The notes: a model not told the origin generated them from the letters alone. A stretch of 64,000 bases of DNA from Sulfurimonas xiamenensis (GCF_009258045.1 NZ_CP041166.1:1612001-1676000), one strand, 5' to 3'. Numbered from the stretch's first letter, positions 17,725 to 25,829 are shown. Numbers and translations: made by a program.

Positions 17725-18921
17725 TTAATCACAAAATATCTTTTTGCACCCTTTTTTTGAGCGTGTGTCTAATCTTTTTGCATAAATTTTCTCAACCAAT
17801 TTTTTTATAATATAAGCTGGATATCCGCTAAAATAAAATCCAAAAAGTTTGGCTACCGCATACCCTCTTCCAAGTGCGACTAAAATACCACGCGATTTTA
17901 TATTATGCTCTATGAGTGGCTTGCTGTTTATTAAATTATCTATATTTTTTGCGCACAACTCTGCCATTTGTTCTGCTGTATCTGCCGTAGGCGCTACAAT
18001 TTTATCTTTGTTATAAATTGTGGTGCAATCGCCGATAGCAAAAACATTAGCATAATTTTGTGTTTGGAGATATCTGTTAGTAGATATATACCCCGTCTCA
18101 TTTTTATCTAAATGAAGTTTGTATACCAAAGCGTTTGGTTCGATACCGCCTGCAAATATTATAAAATCCATAGAAAGTACCTCTGTGGAACTTAGAGTTA
18201 CACTCTCCTGTTTTACCTCTGACACCTTTGTCTGATTTTTTATAATCACTCCCAACTTTTTTAATCTTTTTTCTGTCTTATCAAAAAGTTTTTTATGAAG
18301 TCCAGGCAGTACATGCTCTCTTGAATTTATAAGAACTATATTTAGTTTTCTGCATATAAAATTATTTTTTCTATAAAAATCTCTAGAGAATGATGCCATC
18401 TGCGCTGCAATCTCTACGCCGCTAAGTCCTGCACCTGCTACAACGATATTTATCGGAGTACAACTGGTTCCGCTCTCTTGAACTTTTGTAAAGAGAGACA
18501 TCTCAAACTTTTGTTTAAAAAACATAGCTTTATGAAGTGCTTTTACTCCATGAGCATATGTATCCAAGCCTTTAACACTAGATATAAACTTTGTGCGCGA
18601 GCCCACTGCAATAACAAGATAATCATATTCATGTCTTTGTAAAGAGGTTATTACTTTTTTATTTTTAAAATCTACACTGCCAACCTCTTGTTTTAAGAAG
18701 GTTACATTATCGTCAAAACCACTGCAAAAGGTAAAAAGATCAACTGTAACCTGTGCAAAATCTTCCTCATTTGCAATTAAGTCATAGACATCAGTCTGCA
18801 TAAAATGATATGGATTTTTATCAAAAAGAATTATCTTGTTTTGAGAATTTTTCGCTAATTTTTCGACTATGCGTAGTCCGGCATATCCGCCGCCTATCAC
18901 AATGATTCTATTTTTACTCAA
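17725..18921 (-). CDS. NDH-2-like FAD/NAD(P) oxidoreductase
   Basis: 398 residues, TTG start with AAAGGTGAA upstream. An N-terminal FAD-binding GGGYAGL is followed by an NAD(P)-binding VAGAGLSGVEIA, and FAIGDCT is the second flavin contact. The pattern fits type II NADH:quinone oxidoreductase or a related sulfide:quinone oxidoreductase. The cysteine pair needed for sulfide oxidation is not evident around the isoalloxazine-facing positions, so NDH-2 is the better reading. The C-terminal basic helix (GYPAYIIKKLVEKIYAKR) would anchor it to the inner membrane. Given the unusual complex I here, an alternative NADH oxidase would make sense. Confidence 0.78.
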   Translation of the reverse strand: MSKNRIIVIGGGYAGLRIVEKLAKNSQNKIILFDKNPYHFMQTDVYDLIANEEDFAQVTVDLFTFCSGFDDNVTFLKQEVGSVDFKNKKVITSLQRHEYDYLVIAVGSRTKFISSVKGLDTYAHGVKALHKAMFFKQKFEMSLFTKVQESGTSCTPINIVVAGAGLSGVEIAAQMASFSRDFYRKNNFICRKLNIVLINSREHVLPGLHKKLFDKTEKRLKKLGVIIKNQTKVSEVKQESVTLSSTEVLSMDFIIFAGGIEPNALVYKLHLDKNETGYISTNRYLQTQNYANVFAIGDCTTIYNKDKIVAPTADTAEQMAELCAKNIDNLINSKPLIEHNIKSRGILVALGRGYAVAKLFGFYFSGYPAYIIKKLVEKIYAKRLDTRSKKGCKKIFCD

Positions 18922-19017
18922 ATTTCACCTTTAAGGTTTATCTGAAAAAATTATATCATTTTAATTTATTAACTATTATATTTGATTATTTTTTATAAGA
19001 AAGATTATGTGGTGTAG

Positions 19018-19045
19018 ATGGGTAAGGAGAGATTCCTTAACCCAT
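19018..19045 (-). terminator. Stem-loop overlapping the tsf stop codon
   Basis: ATGGGT(T)AAGGA pairs with TCCTTACCCAT, giving an 11-bp stem with a single bulged T and a 5-base loop. The tsf stop codon (19037-19039) lies inside it. No U-run follows at once, so it is an imperfect intrinsic terminator or an mRNA-stabilising hairpin. Confidence 0.5.
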
Positions 19046-20089
19046 TTGAGCAGCAACTTCTGCAGCGAAGTCGTCAACTTTTTTCTCGATTCCTTCACCA
19101 ACTTCAAAACGAACAAAATCAACGATCTCAGCAGTTCCACCAAGCCCTTTTGCAGCATCTTCAACAGCCTGTGCAACAGTTTTTTTGTCGTCTAGAACAT
19201 ATGTTTGGTCAAGAAGCGCCAACTCTTTATCTAAAGTTGTATTGTCATCTATAAAACGAGCCAATTGTCCAGGAATAATTTTATCCCAGATAGCTTCAGG
19301 TTTGTTTTGCTCTTTAAGAGCTGCTTTGATATCAGCTTCAGCTTGTGCTAAAACCTCATCAGTAAGCTGCATCATAGAGATAAACTCAGGAATGTTTTTA
19401 AGAGGCTTTTTCAAACGAGCAAGCTCTTCATTCTCTTTTTTAAGCGCTTCAATTCTACCTTTTGTTTCACTCTCAACAAATTCAGAATCAAAATCTTTAT
19501 ATGAAAGTGTTTTTGGCTTCATTGCAGATGCATGCATAGCAATATTTTTAAGTATTGGTCTCATGCCATCAGCTGTTTTTTTACTGTCGCATTTTGCTAA
19601 AACTATAACTGCAATACGATTGTTTGAGTGAATATAACCGTTTAATGCAACAGTCTCATCATCAGCTTTAAGAGTAGCAAAACGGCGGATGTCGATTTTT
19701 TCACCGATTTTTGCAACACTCTCAGAGAAGTATGAACCAAAAGATGTTTCTTTTAGGCTCTCTACATCAGAAGGAGAATTCGAGTAGATCTCCTCTGTTG
19801 TTTTAAGAACTAGGTTTTGGAAACCTTCGTTTTGAGCAACGAAATCTGTCTCAGAGTTAATTTCAACTATTGTTGCTTGAGAAAAATCATCAGCAATTTT
19901 AAAGCCTACAAGACCTTCAGCTGCAACTCTGTCAGCTTTTTTAGCTGCTTTTGCGATTCCTCTCTCTTTTAATAGCTCAGTAGCTTTTGCCATATCACCA
20001 TTAGCTTCAACTAAAACTTTTTTACAATCCATCATTGGTGCATCAGTTGCTTGACGCAACTCTTTTACCATTGCTGCTGTAACTTCCAT
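19037..20089 (-). CDS. tsf: Translation elongation factor Ts
   Basis: 350 residues. The N-terminal UBA-like region reads [20 protein letters not shown], and the TDFVAQN signature follows near residue 80. EF-Ts is the guanine exchange factor for EF-Tu. The length is typical of Campylobacterota, longer than the roughly 280 residues of E. coli. It lies 2 bp after rpsB, the usual pair. Confidence 0.97.
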   Translation of the reverse strand: MEVTAAMVKELRQATDAPMMDCKKVLVEANGDMAKATELLKERGIAKAAKKADRVAAEGLVGFKIADDFSQATIVEINSETDFVAQNEGFQNLVLKTTEEIYSNSPSDVESLKETSFGSYFSESVAKIGEKIDIRRFATLKADDETVALNGYIHSNNRIAVIVLAKCDSKKTADGMRPILKNIAMHASAMKPKTLSYKDFDSEFVESETKGRIEALKKENEELARLKKPLKNIPEFISMMQLTDEVLAQAEADIKAALKEQNKPEAIWDKIIPGQLARFIDDNTTLDKELALLDQTYVLDDKKTVAQAVEDAAKGLGGTAEIVDFVRFEVGEGIEKKVDDFAAEVAAQMG

Positions 20090-20091
20090 AA

Positions 20092-20853
20092 TTACGCTTC
20101 CTCTGTTGTAGTTTCTTCAGTTTCAGCAACAGCTTCCTGTGCTGCTTCTTGCTCAGCTTCATCACTTCCGCCGTCTCTTAATGCTTTACCTTCATTAATA
20201 GCTTCAGTCATTTCACGACAGAAAAGTTGGATAGAACGGATAGCATCATCATTTCCTGGAATTGGGTAAGTGATTAGATCCGGGTCACAGTTAGTATCAA
20301 GTGGAGCAACCACAGGAATACCTAAACAGCGAGCTTCTAAAACAGCAATATGCTCTTTTACAGCATCTACAACAAAAAGCATATCAGGAAGTTTTTTCAT
20401 ATCGCGGATACCGCCGAAATATACTTCTAGTTTCTCTTTTTGACGAGTAAGCATTAAAGCTTCTTTTTTAGTTAAAAGATTAATTTGACCGTTTTCTTGC
20501 ATCTCTGAAATAATGTCAAGTTTACGAATAGATTTTTGAATAGTTGGAAAGTTTGTAAGCATACCGCCTAACCATCTGTTATCAACATACGGCATACCAC
20601 ATGCGATAGCTGCATCTCTTACTGATTGGCGAGCTTGTTTTTTTGTTCCAACAAAAAGAACAGTTTTACCTTCAGCTGCTGCATCAACAACGATTTGGTA
20701 AGTGTTACGGAAGTAACGAAGTGTTTTTTGTAAATCTATAATATAGATATTTTTACGAACACCGAAGATATATTTTTTCATTTTCGGGTTCCAACGACGA
20801 GTTTGGTGTCCGAAGTGTACACCACATTCTAATAGGTCTTTCATAGTTACCAT
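20092..20853 (-). CDS. rpsB: 30S ribosomal protein S2
   Basis: 253 residues, with the typical [15 protein letters not shown] start, the FVGTKKQA motif and the [17 protein letters not shown] motif. The C-terminal 35 residues are an acidic Glu/Ala/Thr tail beyond the conserved core. The ATG at 20853 has AAGG close upstream. The 5' leader is about 150 nt long from the proposed promoter, long enough for autoregulation. Confidence 0.97.
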   Translation of the reverse strand: MVTMKDLLECGVHFGHQTRRWNPKMKKYIFGVRKNIYIIDLQKTLRYFRNTYQIVVDAAAEGKTVLFVGTKKQARQSVRDAAIACGMPYVDNRWLGGMLTNFPTIQKSIRKLDIISEMQENGQINLLTKKEALMLTRQKEKLEVYFGGIRDMKKLPDMLFVVDAVKEHIAVLEARCLGIPVVAPLDTNCDPDLITYPIPGNDDAIRSIQLFCREMTEAINEGKALRDGGSDEAEQEAAQEAVAETEETTTEEA

Positions 20854-20876
20854 TTAAGGTCCTTTAAGGGCATTTT

Positions 20877-20978
20877 TCAGCCAGAATTTTTATCAGTTGG
20901 CTTCGGCAATGTCGAACAATTATTCCCTAAAAAAGGAGTTGCACTGATTTTTTGACACATACCTGTTAATATTTTCAT
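20877..20978 (-). other. Possible 33-codon upstream ORF in the rpsB leader
   Basis: An ATG at 20978, about 23 nt after the predicted transcription start, opens a 33-codon frame (starting MKILTGMCQK) ending 24 bp before the rpsB start. There is no Shine-Dalgarno sequence, so translation is doubtful. The end of this leader also contains an AGCCA/TGGCT stem that could be part of an S2-binding structure. I record it as a leader feature only. Confidence 0.2.
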
Positions 20979-21007
20979 GAGCATATTAGCAAAAGAAAAA
21001 TCCGCGA

Positions 21008-21013
21008 ATTATA
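21008..21013 (-). promoter_or_regulatory. -10 box of the rpsB-tsf operon
   Basis: TATAAT preceded by GAG on the minus strand, 155 bp before the rpsB start. The other 160 bp of the gap up to the divergent porin-like gene hold that gene's own promoter. Confidence 0.6.
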
Positions 21014-21111
21014 CTCAAAAAATATTTAAGTTAAGCTTTTTATAGTTTTAAAGATTAATGTTCTAAAATCAAATCATAACTTTTTAATTTTATTAAGATT
21101 ATTTAAAGTCA

Positions 21112-21117
21112 TACAAT
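21112..21117 (+). promoter_or_regulatory. Candidate -10 box of the outer-membrane protein gene
   Basis: TACAAT 36 bp before the ATG at 21153, followed by an AAGGAA RBS. Confidence 0.45.
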
Positions 21118-21152
21118 ATTAGAATGATGAATATTAAAAAAAAGGAATAGTT

Positions 21153-21842
21153 ATGAAAAACTTCACACTTTCAATAGCAACGGTTTTGGCGTTAAGTACA
21201 TTTGCAGTAGCAAGTGAAGATATAAAGCCGACAGTTGGAGCGTCAGCTTCAGAAAGTGGCTTTTATATTGGTGGTGCATATAGTATGGTAAAAAGAGATA
21301 TGAATATGCATCGTAATTATGGGTATACAGAAGGTAATGATTATAATTACTATGATTCATATAACTATGATAATAATGCTTATATGCTTCAAGCTGGTTA
21401 TCAGTTCAACCAATATATTGCTATAGAAGGAAGATATTGGGGTGCAATAGACTCACAAGAGTCAACTTATACAAGATATATAAATGGAGAGCTTGACTAT
21501 ACTGGTGACTGGAGCGATGGAGACTGGAGTGCTTGGGGTATCTATATCAAACCTATGTATCCGGTAACAGAAACTTTTAGCGTTTATGCTTTACTGGGTT
21601 ATGGAAATGTTTCTATAGATGATGAGTGGTATAATGACGAAAATCTCCTAGATGAAAATGTATTCCAATGGGGTATTGGTGCATCTTATAGCATTGCAGA
21701 AAATACTTCTTTGTTTATAGATTATGTAAGATTATGCAAAGATGAAGGTGATTCATATGTCGATGGTGGTTATGACTATAACACGTATGATCTTGATATT
21801 TCTATTGATACAGTAAATATAGGCCTAAGCTATAAATTCTAA
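21153..21842 (+). CDS. Outer-membrane beta-barrel protein
   Basis: 229 residues with a clear signal peptide (residues 1-20, ending FAVAS). The mature part is rich in Tyr, Asp, Gly and Asn, with alternating aromatic strands (GYQFNQYIAIEGRYWG, FSVYALLGYGNVSID, NTSLFIDYVRL) and a terminal phenylalanine (LSYKF), as recognised by the BAM machinery. It fits the small OmpA/OmpW-type eight-stranded barrel group. The extracellular loops are very acidic and tyrosine-rich. The function is unknown. A strong palindromic terminator follows. Confidence 0.8.
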   Translation: MKNFTLSIATVLALSTFAVASEDIKPTVGASASESGFYIGGAYSMVKRDMNMHRNYGYTEGNDYNYYDSYNYDNNAYMLQAGYQFNQYIAIEGRYWGAIDSQESTYTRYINGELDYTGDWSDGDWSAWGIYIKPMYPVTETFSVYALLGYGNVSIDDEWYNDENLLDENVFQWGIGASYSIAENTSLFIDYVRLCKDEGDSYVDGGYDYNTYDLDISIDTVNIGLSYKF

Positions 21843-21850
21843 ATCTCATT

Positions 21851-21874
21851 CTTTCAAGCTATATAGCTTGAAAG
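21851..21874 (+). terminator. Terminator between convergent genes
   Basis: Perfect 24-base palindrome starting CTTTCAAGC, an 11-bp stem with a minimal loop, followed by a T-run at 21887-21894. It lies 9 bp after the outer-membrane protein stop and could also end the converging ATP-grasp transcript. Confidence 0.8.
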
Positions 21875-21902
21875 ATGACTAACCACTTTTTTTCTGTAAT
21901 AT

Positions 21903-22925
21903 CTATACTGTTACATTATTGCGCAAGAAATCTTTAGAGCTGTTTTTTTCTAATATCATTTTGATCAATGCCTGACGAATTGTTTCAATACAATCTTTAA
22001 AGATATAACCCTTAGTTTGAAGAAGAATGCCCATACTGGCATTAATTTCAAATACCAGTATGTTCATATCTTTATCAATATAACAATCAACACCAAAATA
22101 ATCAAGTTTTAATTTTTTATACATTTCATTAATCACATCTTTTATTTTTGGCTTTATTTCAACATTAAAAGATTTTAAAATTTTTTCTTCTTGACTCTGA
22201 TACTTTTTATTTTTCTCCATATACTCTCTGCTTTTACTATGGATAACCCAGCTATCGCTAAAAATTACATGGCGTATATACACTTCACCATCGACTACTA
22301 CAAGACGATATTTAGTATATACACCCGCATTATCCGAATAATCAACAAATTGTGTCAAATAATAATCTCTTCCATCCAAGGGAAATGCATAAAATTGTTC
22401 TGTTTTATCATCAACTCTTACCGTACTTATACCACCATGATCTCCTGCCTGTCTAAAAATCACAGGAAACTCAAAATGTTCTTTTTCAACTGTATCATAA
22501 ATATCAGATGGTGATTTAGGTTGGATTTTTACTGTTTTTGGAACATGCAGTTTATCAACCCCTTGCAGCAAGCGATAAATATTATCACGGGTAGTATTCA
22601 TAACATTTGCAGGAGGATTAAAAAAAGGGACTTTGTCTGAAATTGATTTATAGAAGTCATCTGCTTTCTTAAGTGTTATCTTATGTGTATCAGCATCTGA
22701 TATTTCATTGAAAATTGCAGAGACCATTATTCGTGGAAGTTCCTGATCTTCTGTAGTATCAAGAAGGATAGAAGATCGATTAAACAGATCATTTTTAAGA
22801 AAACTACCTATATTTGAACTACCAATGCTTTGCCATTTATAAACACCATTTTTATCAATCTCATAAACAAATGCTCTTTGATCATCTGGAACACCATTTA
22901 TAAATAAAATATTTTTTTTCATCAT
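21903..22925 (-). CDS. ATP-grasp ligase, copy 1
   Basis: 340 residues (or 339 from the second Met). The N-terminal 110 residues carry an NxPxxxxxTxRDxxYxLL region; the ATP-grasp core reads FPVIFRQAGDHGG, YLTQFVDY, KYRLVVVDGE, FSDSWVIHS and LDYFGVDC, ending in FEINA with metal-binding Glu and Asn. Related uncharacterised ATP-grasp proteins share the HGG, FVDY and SDxWxxH signatures. Such enzymes join a carboxylate to an amine or other nucleophile. Residues from about 98 to 296 are almost identical in DNA to the second copy at 24283-25281, while both ends differ. It overlaps the fusion gene by 4 bp. Confidence 0.8.
   Translation of the reverse strand: MMKKNILFINGVPDDQRAFVYEIDKNGVYKWQSIGSSNIGSFLKNDLFNRSSILLDTTEDQELPRIMVSAIFNEISDADTHKITLKKADDFYKSISDKVPFFNPPANVMNTTRDNIYRLLQGVDKLHVPKTVKIQPKSPSDIYDTVEKEHFEFPVIFRQAGDHGGISTVRVDDKTEQFYAFPLDGRDYYLTQFVDYSDNAGVYTKYRLVVVDGEVYIRHVIFSDSWVIHSKSREYMEKNKKYQSQEEKILKSFNVEIKPKIKDVINEMYKKLKLDYFGVDCYIDKDMNILVFEINASMGILLQTKGYIFKDCIETIRQALIKMILEKNSSKDFLRNNVTV
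22037..22632 (-). repeat. Near-identical direct repeat, unit 1
   Basis: Same sequence as 24393-24988 with two differences, at 22572 (G/A) and 22580 (T/C). The stretch 22037-22571 has no mismatch by eye. The offset is 2356 bp in the same orientation. Outside these borders the two genes diverge at once. Confidence 0.9.
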
Positions 22926-24286
22926 AAAACTCCTTTTGATACACCCAATATATTTCTAACTTCGCTTCCTGTCGCAATTTCTCTTTGTAATTCATTGGCT
23001 ATACGGACAATGCGCTTGATTAAATTTGTATTTGTTGCCAGTGTATTTTGTTTATAGTCATAATAAATCGAATCTTCTAAGCCTACTCTCACATGTCCTC
23101 CAGCTATAATAGCTGCTGTATTCATAGGTAATTGAAATCCACCAAGACCAGTAGCTGCCCAAATAGAATCTTTAGGCAATGCATTTAAAAGATGCGCTAG
23201 ATCTCCTATTGTTGCGGGAGCTGTATTAATGTTCCCTAGTAAAATATTGAAATATTTATTACCACTGATAATCCCATGACGTTCAAGGTATTTAGCTACA
23301 TTAATCATACCAGAATCAAATACTTCCATTTCAGGTTTGATCCCTTTCTCTTTCATTATCATGGCCAACTGCTGAATCATATCAAGTGAATTCATACTGG
23401 GACCTGTAGCAAAATTAAGAGAACCCAATGTTAGACTTGCCATATCTGGTTTTGCTTTACCTGTTAGATACAGTACCTCTGAGCGTTGTTCTATCTCTTT
23501 AACATTCCTTCCCGAAGTAGAAACACAACAAATAAGATCAGGCCTTTCACGGCGTATAGCAATGATCATCTCTTCATAATACCGAGCTTCATAAGTAGGT
23601 ATACCATCCGCATCTCTGGCATGCAAATGTACGATTCTAGCTCCTGCATCATAAACATCAATAGCATCTTTTACAATTTCATCAACACTAACAGGCACAT
23701 ATTTTGTACTTGTTTTTGTAGGTATCATTCCGGTCAAACATGCATTAATAATCAACGGAGAATAAGGTGAAAGCGGAACTGGATCATTATCATATATATA
23801 CTGCTGTTTTTTTGCATCTTTGAATTCTTTTTGTGCCATATGTACCTCAAGATCCAGTTCGAGTGTTGTCCAGTACTTTATCTTATCTAAACCAAAAGAG
23901 ATCAGTTTTGCTAATTTTCCGATTTCACGATAGCCATAATGTTTTTTGTACCACAAAATAATATCTGGACGATCCGCATTGGTAATTACTTTTTTGACTC
24001 CAGCTTTATACATTTCTTTAAGTCGTCTATCTTGTAATAATTTCCCAATACCTGAACCTTGGAATTCAGGATAAACTGCCAATAGTGTTGTTTTTCCTCT
24101 ACCACAAGATAATATTTTATATCCTGATACACCCACAATTTTATCATCAAGTTTTGCTACAAAAAAAGTATTGAAATCTATCATTTCCATTTCACTTGAA
24201 GGAATATGGTGCATATTCCATGGTCTTAACACAGCAATAATCTCTTTTAACTCACTCTGTTTAGCAGATTCAATCATAAAATTCAT
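22922..24286 (-). CDS. GNAT acetyltransferase-BKACE (DUF849) fusion
   Basis: 454 residues with two domains. Residues 1 to about 150 are a GNAT fold with the acetyl-CoA loop QGSGIG (AVYPEFQGSGIGKLL) and WYKKHYGY. From about 175 to the end lies a beta-keto acid cleavage enzyme domain: LIINACLTG, the zinc-site VHLHARD, the SLTLGSLNF strand, GLGGFQLPMNTAAI and a late Glu in VRVGLEDS. BKACE enzymes transfer the acyl part of a beta-keto acid to acetyl-CoA, making acetoacetate and an amino- or hydroxyacyl-CoA. The fused GNAT might act on the amine made or used. It overlaps both flanking ATP-grasp genes by 4 bp, so all three are probably translated together. Confidence 0.85.
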   Translation of the reverse strand: MNFMIESAKQSELKEIIAVLRPWNMHHIPSSEMEMIDFNTFFVAKLDDKIVGVSGYKILSCGRGKTTLLAVYPEFQGSGIGKLLQDRRLKEMYKAGVKKVITNADRPDIILWYKKHYGYREIGKLAKLISFGLDKIKYWTTLELDLEVHMAQKEFKDAKKQQYIYDNDPVPLSPYSPLIINACLTGMIPTKTSTKYVPVSVDEIVKDAIDVYDAGARIVHLHARDADGIPTYEARYYEEMIIAIRRERPDLICCVSTSGRNVKEIEQRSEVLYLTGKAKPDMASLTLGSLNFATGPSMNSLDMIQQLAMIMKEKGIKPEMEVFDSGMINVAKYLERHGIISGNKYFNILLGNINTAPATIGDLAHLLNALPKDSIWAATGLGGFQLPMNTAAIIAGGHVRVGLEDSIYYDYKQNTLATNTNLIKRIVRIANELQREIATGSEVRNILGVSKGVL

Positions 24287-25281
24287 ATTTTTGCTTTTTC
24301 TATCATTGCGATAATTGCATTTTTAATTATATCAATCTGTTTAGTCCATATGTTATTCTTGTCTTTTGCATTATTAACAAGAATATTCATATTGGCATTA
24401 ATTTCAAATACCAGTATGTTCATATCTTTATCAATATAACAATCAACACCAAAATAATCAAGTTTTAATTTTTTATACATTTCATTAATCACATCTTTTA
24501 TTTTTGGCTTTATTTCAACATTAAAAGATTTTAAAATTTTTTCTTCTTGACTCTGATACTTTTTATTTTTCTCCATATACTCTCTGCTTTTACTATGGAT
24601 AACCCAGCTATCGCTAAAAATTACATGGCGTATATACACTTCACCATCGACTACTACAAGACGATATTTAGTATATACACCCGCATTATCCGAATAATCA
24701 ACAAATTGTGTCAAATAATAATCTCTTCCATCCAAGGGAAATGCATAAAATTGTTCTGTTTTATCATCAACTCTTACCGTACTTATACCACCATGATCTC
24801 CTGCCTGTCTAAAAATCACAGGAAACTCAAAATGTTCTTTTTCAACTGTATCATAAATATCAGATGGTGATTTAGGTTGGATTTTTACTGTTTTTGGAAC
24901 ATGCAGTTTATCAACCCCTTGCAGCAAACGATAAACATTATCACGGGTAGTATTCATAACATTTGCAGGAGGATTAAAAAAAGGGACATGCTTAGAAACA
25001 GTTTTATAAAAACTATCCGTTTTCTTAAGTACATTTTTATGCGTATCCGCATCTGATATCTGATTAAAGACCGCATGAATCATTTGTCGAGGAAGTTCTT
25101 GTGTACCTTTTAAATCGAAGACTACATTATATTGGTCAAATAAATCATTTTTAAGAAAATTACTTAAATTTGTACCACCTTTTCCTCGCCATTTAATTAG
25201 ACCATTTTTGTCAATTTTTTGAATAAGCATTTTTCTATCATCTGGTATGCCATTTATAAACAAGATATTTTTTTTAAACAT
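24283..25281 (-). CDS. ATP-grasp ligase, copy 2
   Basis: 332 residues, same fold and motifs as copy 1 (FRQAGDHGG, FVDY, FSDSWVIHS, FEINA). The N-terminal 110 residues are similar but clearly diverged (GIPDDRKMLIQKIDKNG versus GVPDDQRAFVYEIDKNG), and the last 35 residues are unrelated in detail. The centre is essentially identical. It is the first gene of the three-gene operon, with AAAGGA before the ATG and a TATACT box at 25315-25320. Different ends with the same catalytic core suggest either different partners or substrates, or ongoing conversion between copies. Confidence 0.8.
   Translation of the reverse strand: MFKKNILFINGIPDDRKMLIQKIDKNGLIKWRGKGGTNLSNFLKNDLFDQYNVVFDLKGTQELPRQMIHAVFNQISDADTHKNVLKKTDSFYKTVSKHVPFFNPPANVMNTTRDNVYRLLQGVDKLHVPKTVKIQPKSPSDIYDTVEKEHFEFPVIFRQAGDHGGISTVRVDDKTEQFYAFPLDGRDYYLTQFVDYSDNAGVYTKYRLVVVDGEVYIRHVIFSDSWVIHSKSREYMEKNKKYQSQEEKILKSFNVEIKPKIKDVINEMYKKLKLDYFGVDCYIDKDMNILVFEINANMNILVNNAKDKNNIWTKQIDIIKNAIIAMIEKAKI
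24393..24988 (-). repeat. Near-identical direct repeat, unit 2
   Basis: Second copy of the tract at 22037-22632, two substitutions in about 596 bp. Recombination between the units would delete 2356 bp including the whole GNAT-BKACE gene and leave one chimeric ATP-grasp gene. Confidence 0.9.
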
Positions 25282-25314
25282 ACAATCCTTTCTTTGTCAC
25301 TATTATTCGCTCTA

Positions 25315-25320
25315 AGTATA
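25315..25320 (-). promoter_or_regulatory. Candidate -10 box of the ATP-grasp/BKACE operon
   Basis: TATACT 33 bp before the ATG of ATP-grasp copy 2. It lies between the dehydratase remnant's stop codon and the operon, so the operon does not depend on the broken gene upstream. Confidence 0.45.
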
Positions 25321-25376
25321 ATCATATATATTTAATAGTTTCTTAAATCTATATTAAATCCTACTACTTAAAAATA

Positions 25377-25527
25377 TCATCTATTTTTATTTCTTCGTCT
25401 AGTCTTTAACGATTCTACAAAAGCTTCAATCCTTGTACTTAACTGTCCTTGTTGGGAAGGACTATAATCGCTTTCAATGTACAAAATAGGAATGCCGGCT
25501 TTTTCCATAGCATCCAGTACACTAATC
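25377..25527 (-). pseudogene. C-terminal remnant of a 2-hydroxyacyl-CoA dehydratase (HgdB/BcrB-like)
   Basis: The last 49 codons of a frame with no start. It encodes [20 protein letters not shown], then [11 protein letters not shown], and ends in a basic tail. The pairing of a GIPxLxxExD strand with a TRIEAFxE helix is the C-terminal hallmark of the 2-hydroxyacyl-CoA dehydratase / benzoyl-CoA reductase subunit family. The frame is cut exactly where the IS3-type end begins at 25528. The family performs radical dehydration of 2-hydroxyacyl-CoAs in amino-acid fermentation or ring reduction. The original gene probably belonged to the same metabolic island as the BKACE operon. Confidence 0.65.
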
Positions 25528-25690
25528 TGTCAACCCTATTCTAGGCAAATAATTCAAACTATTGCCCAGCCATTTCTTTTTGTAACATCTGATTTTCAAA
25601 GTCAACGGGTGAGATATAATTATTCAAAGAGTGTAACCTTTGTCGATTATAAAATATTTCAATATATTCAAACATAGCTTCATTTGCTTA
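25528..25690 (-). mobile_element. IS3-family element remnant (one end)
   Basis: Begins TGTCAACCCTATTCTAGG, which looks like an IS3-type terminal repeat ending in TG, and continues into the 3' end of a transposase frame on the minus strand (25559-25687). The other end and most of the element are missing; sequence similarity stops near 25690. From 25691 to 25829 I see only AT-rich sequence and the hairpin at 25773-25807. Confidence 0.7.
25559..25687 (-). pseudogene. Transposase OrfB C-terminal fragment (IS3 family)
   Basis: 42 codons reading [20 protein letters not shown], then a short segment and SPVDFE, ending at TAG. The YIxxFYNxxRLHSxLxxxSPxxFE pattern is the C-terminus of the DDE integrase of IS3-type transposases. 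A TAA precedes the fragment, and no start or catalytic residues upstream remain. Confidence 0.85.
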
Positions 25691-25772
25691 ATATAAATAC
25701 AGATACAAAAGAACTAAGTAAAATAAGTAGATAAATTTTTAAGATATTTTAAATGAAAGCTAAAGTGTTTAA

Positions 25773-25807
25773 TAAGTATATATTTTCACATGAAAAATAT
25801 ATACTTA
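25773..25807 (-). terminator. AT-rich hairpin downstream of bcp
   Basis: TAAGTATATATTTT pairs with AAAATATATACTTA around a 6- to 7-base loop; a 14-bp stem of nearly all A/T, 23 bp after the bcp stop. It probably ends the bcp-containing transcript, although it has no GC core. Confidence 0.45.
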
Positions 25808-25829
25808 ATTTTTATAAAAATTTTGAAAT

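Noticed and set aside
17725-18921. Sulfide:quinone oxidoreductase
   Set aside because: The overall fold would allow it, but the paired redox cysteines expected of SQR are not evident; NDH-2-like is the safer call.
19018-19045. Canonical rho-independent terminator of rpsB-tsf
   Set aside because: The stem is good but no U-run follows it directly, so I list it only as a moderate-confidence hairpin.
22191-22514. A 107-codon plus-strand frame that occurs identically at 24547-24870
   Set aside because: It is antisense to the shared ATP-grasp core; its identity merely reflects the repeated DNA. No RBS or plausible protein features.
25477-25677. A 66-codon plus-strand frame in the accessory gap
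   Set aside because: It runs antisense across the dehydratase fragment and the transposase fragment, so it is a shadow of two remnants.
25773-25807. Second terminal inverted repeat of the IS element
   Set aside because: The sequence is an A/T-only palindrome unlike the TGTCAACC end, so it is better read as a hairpin after bcp.
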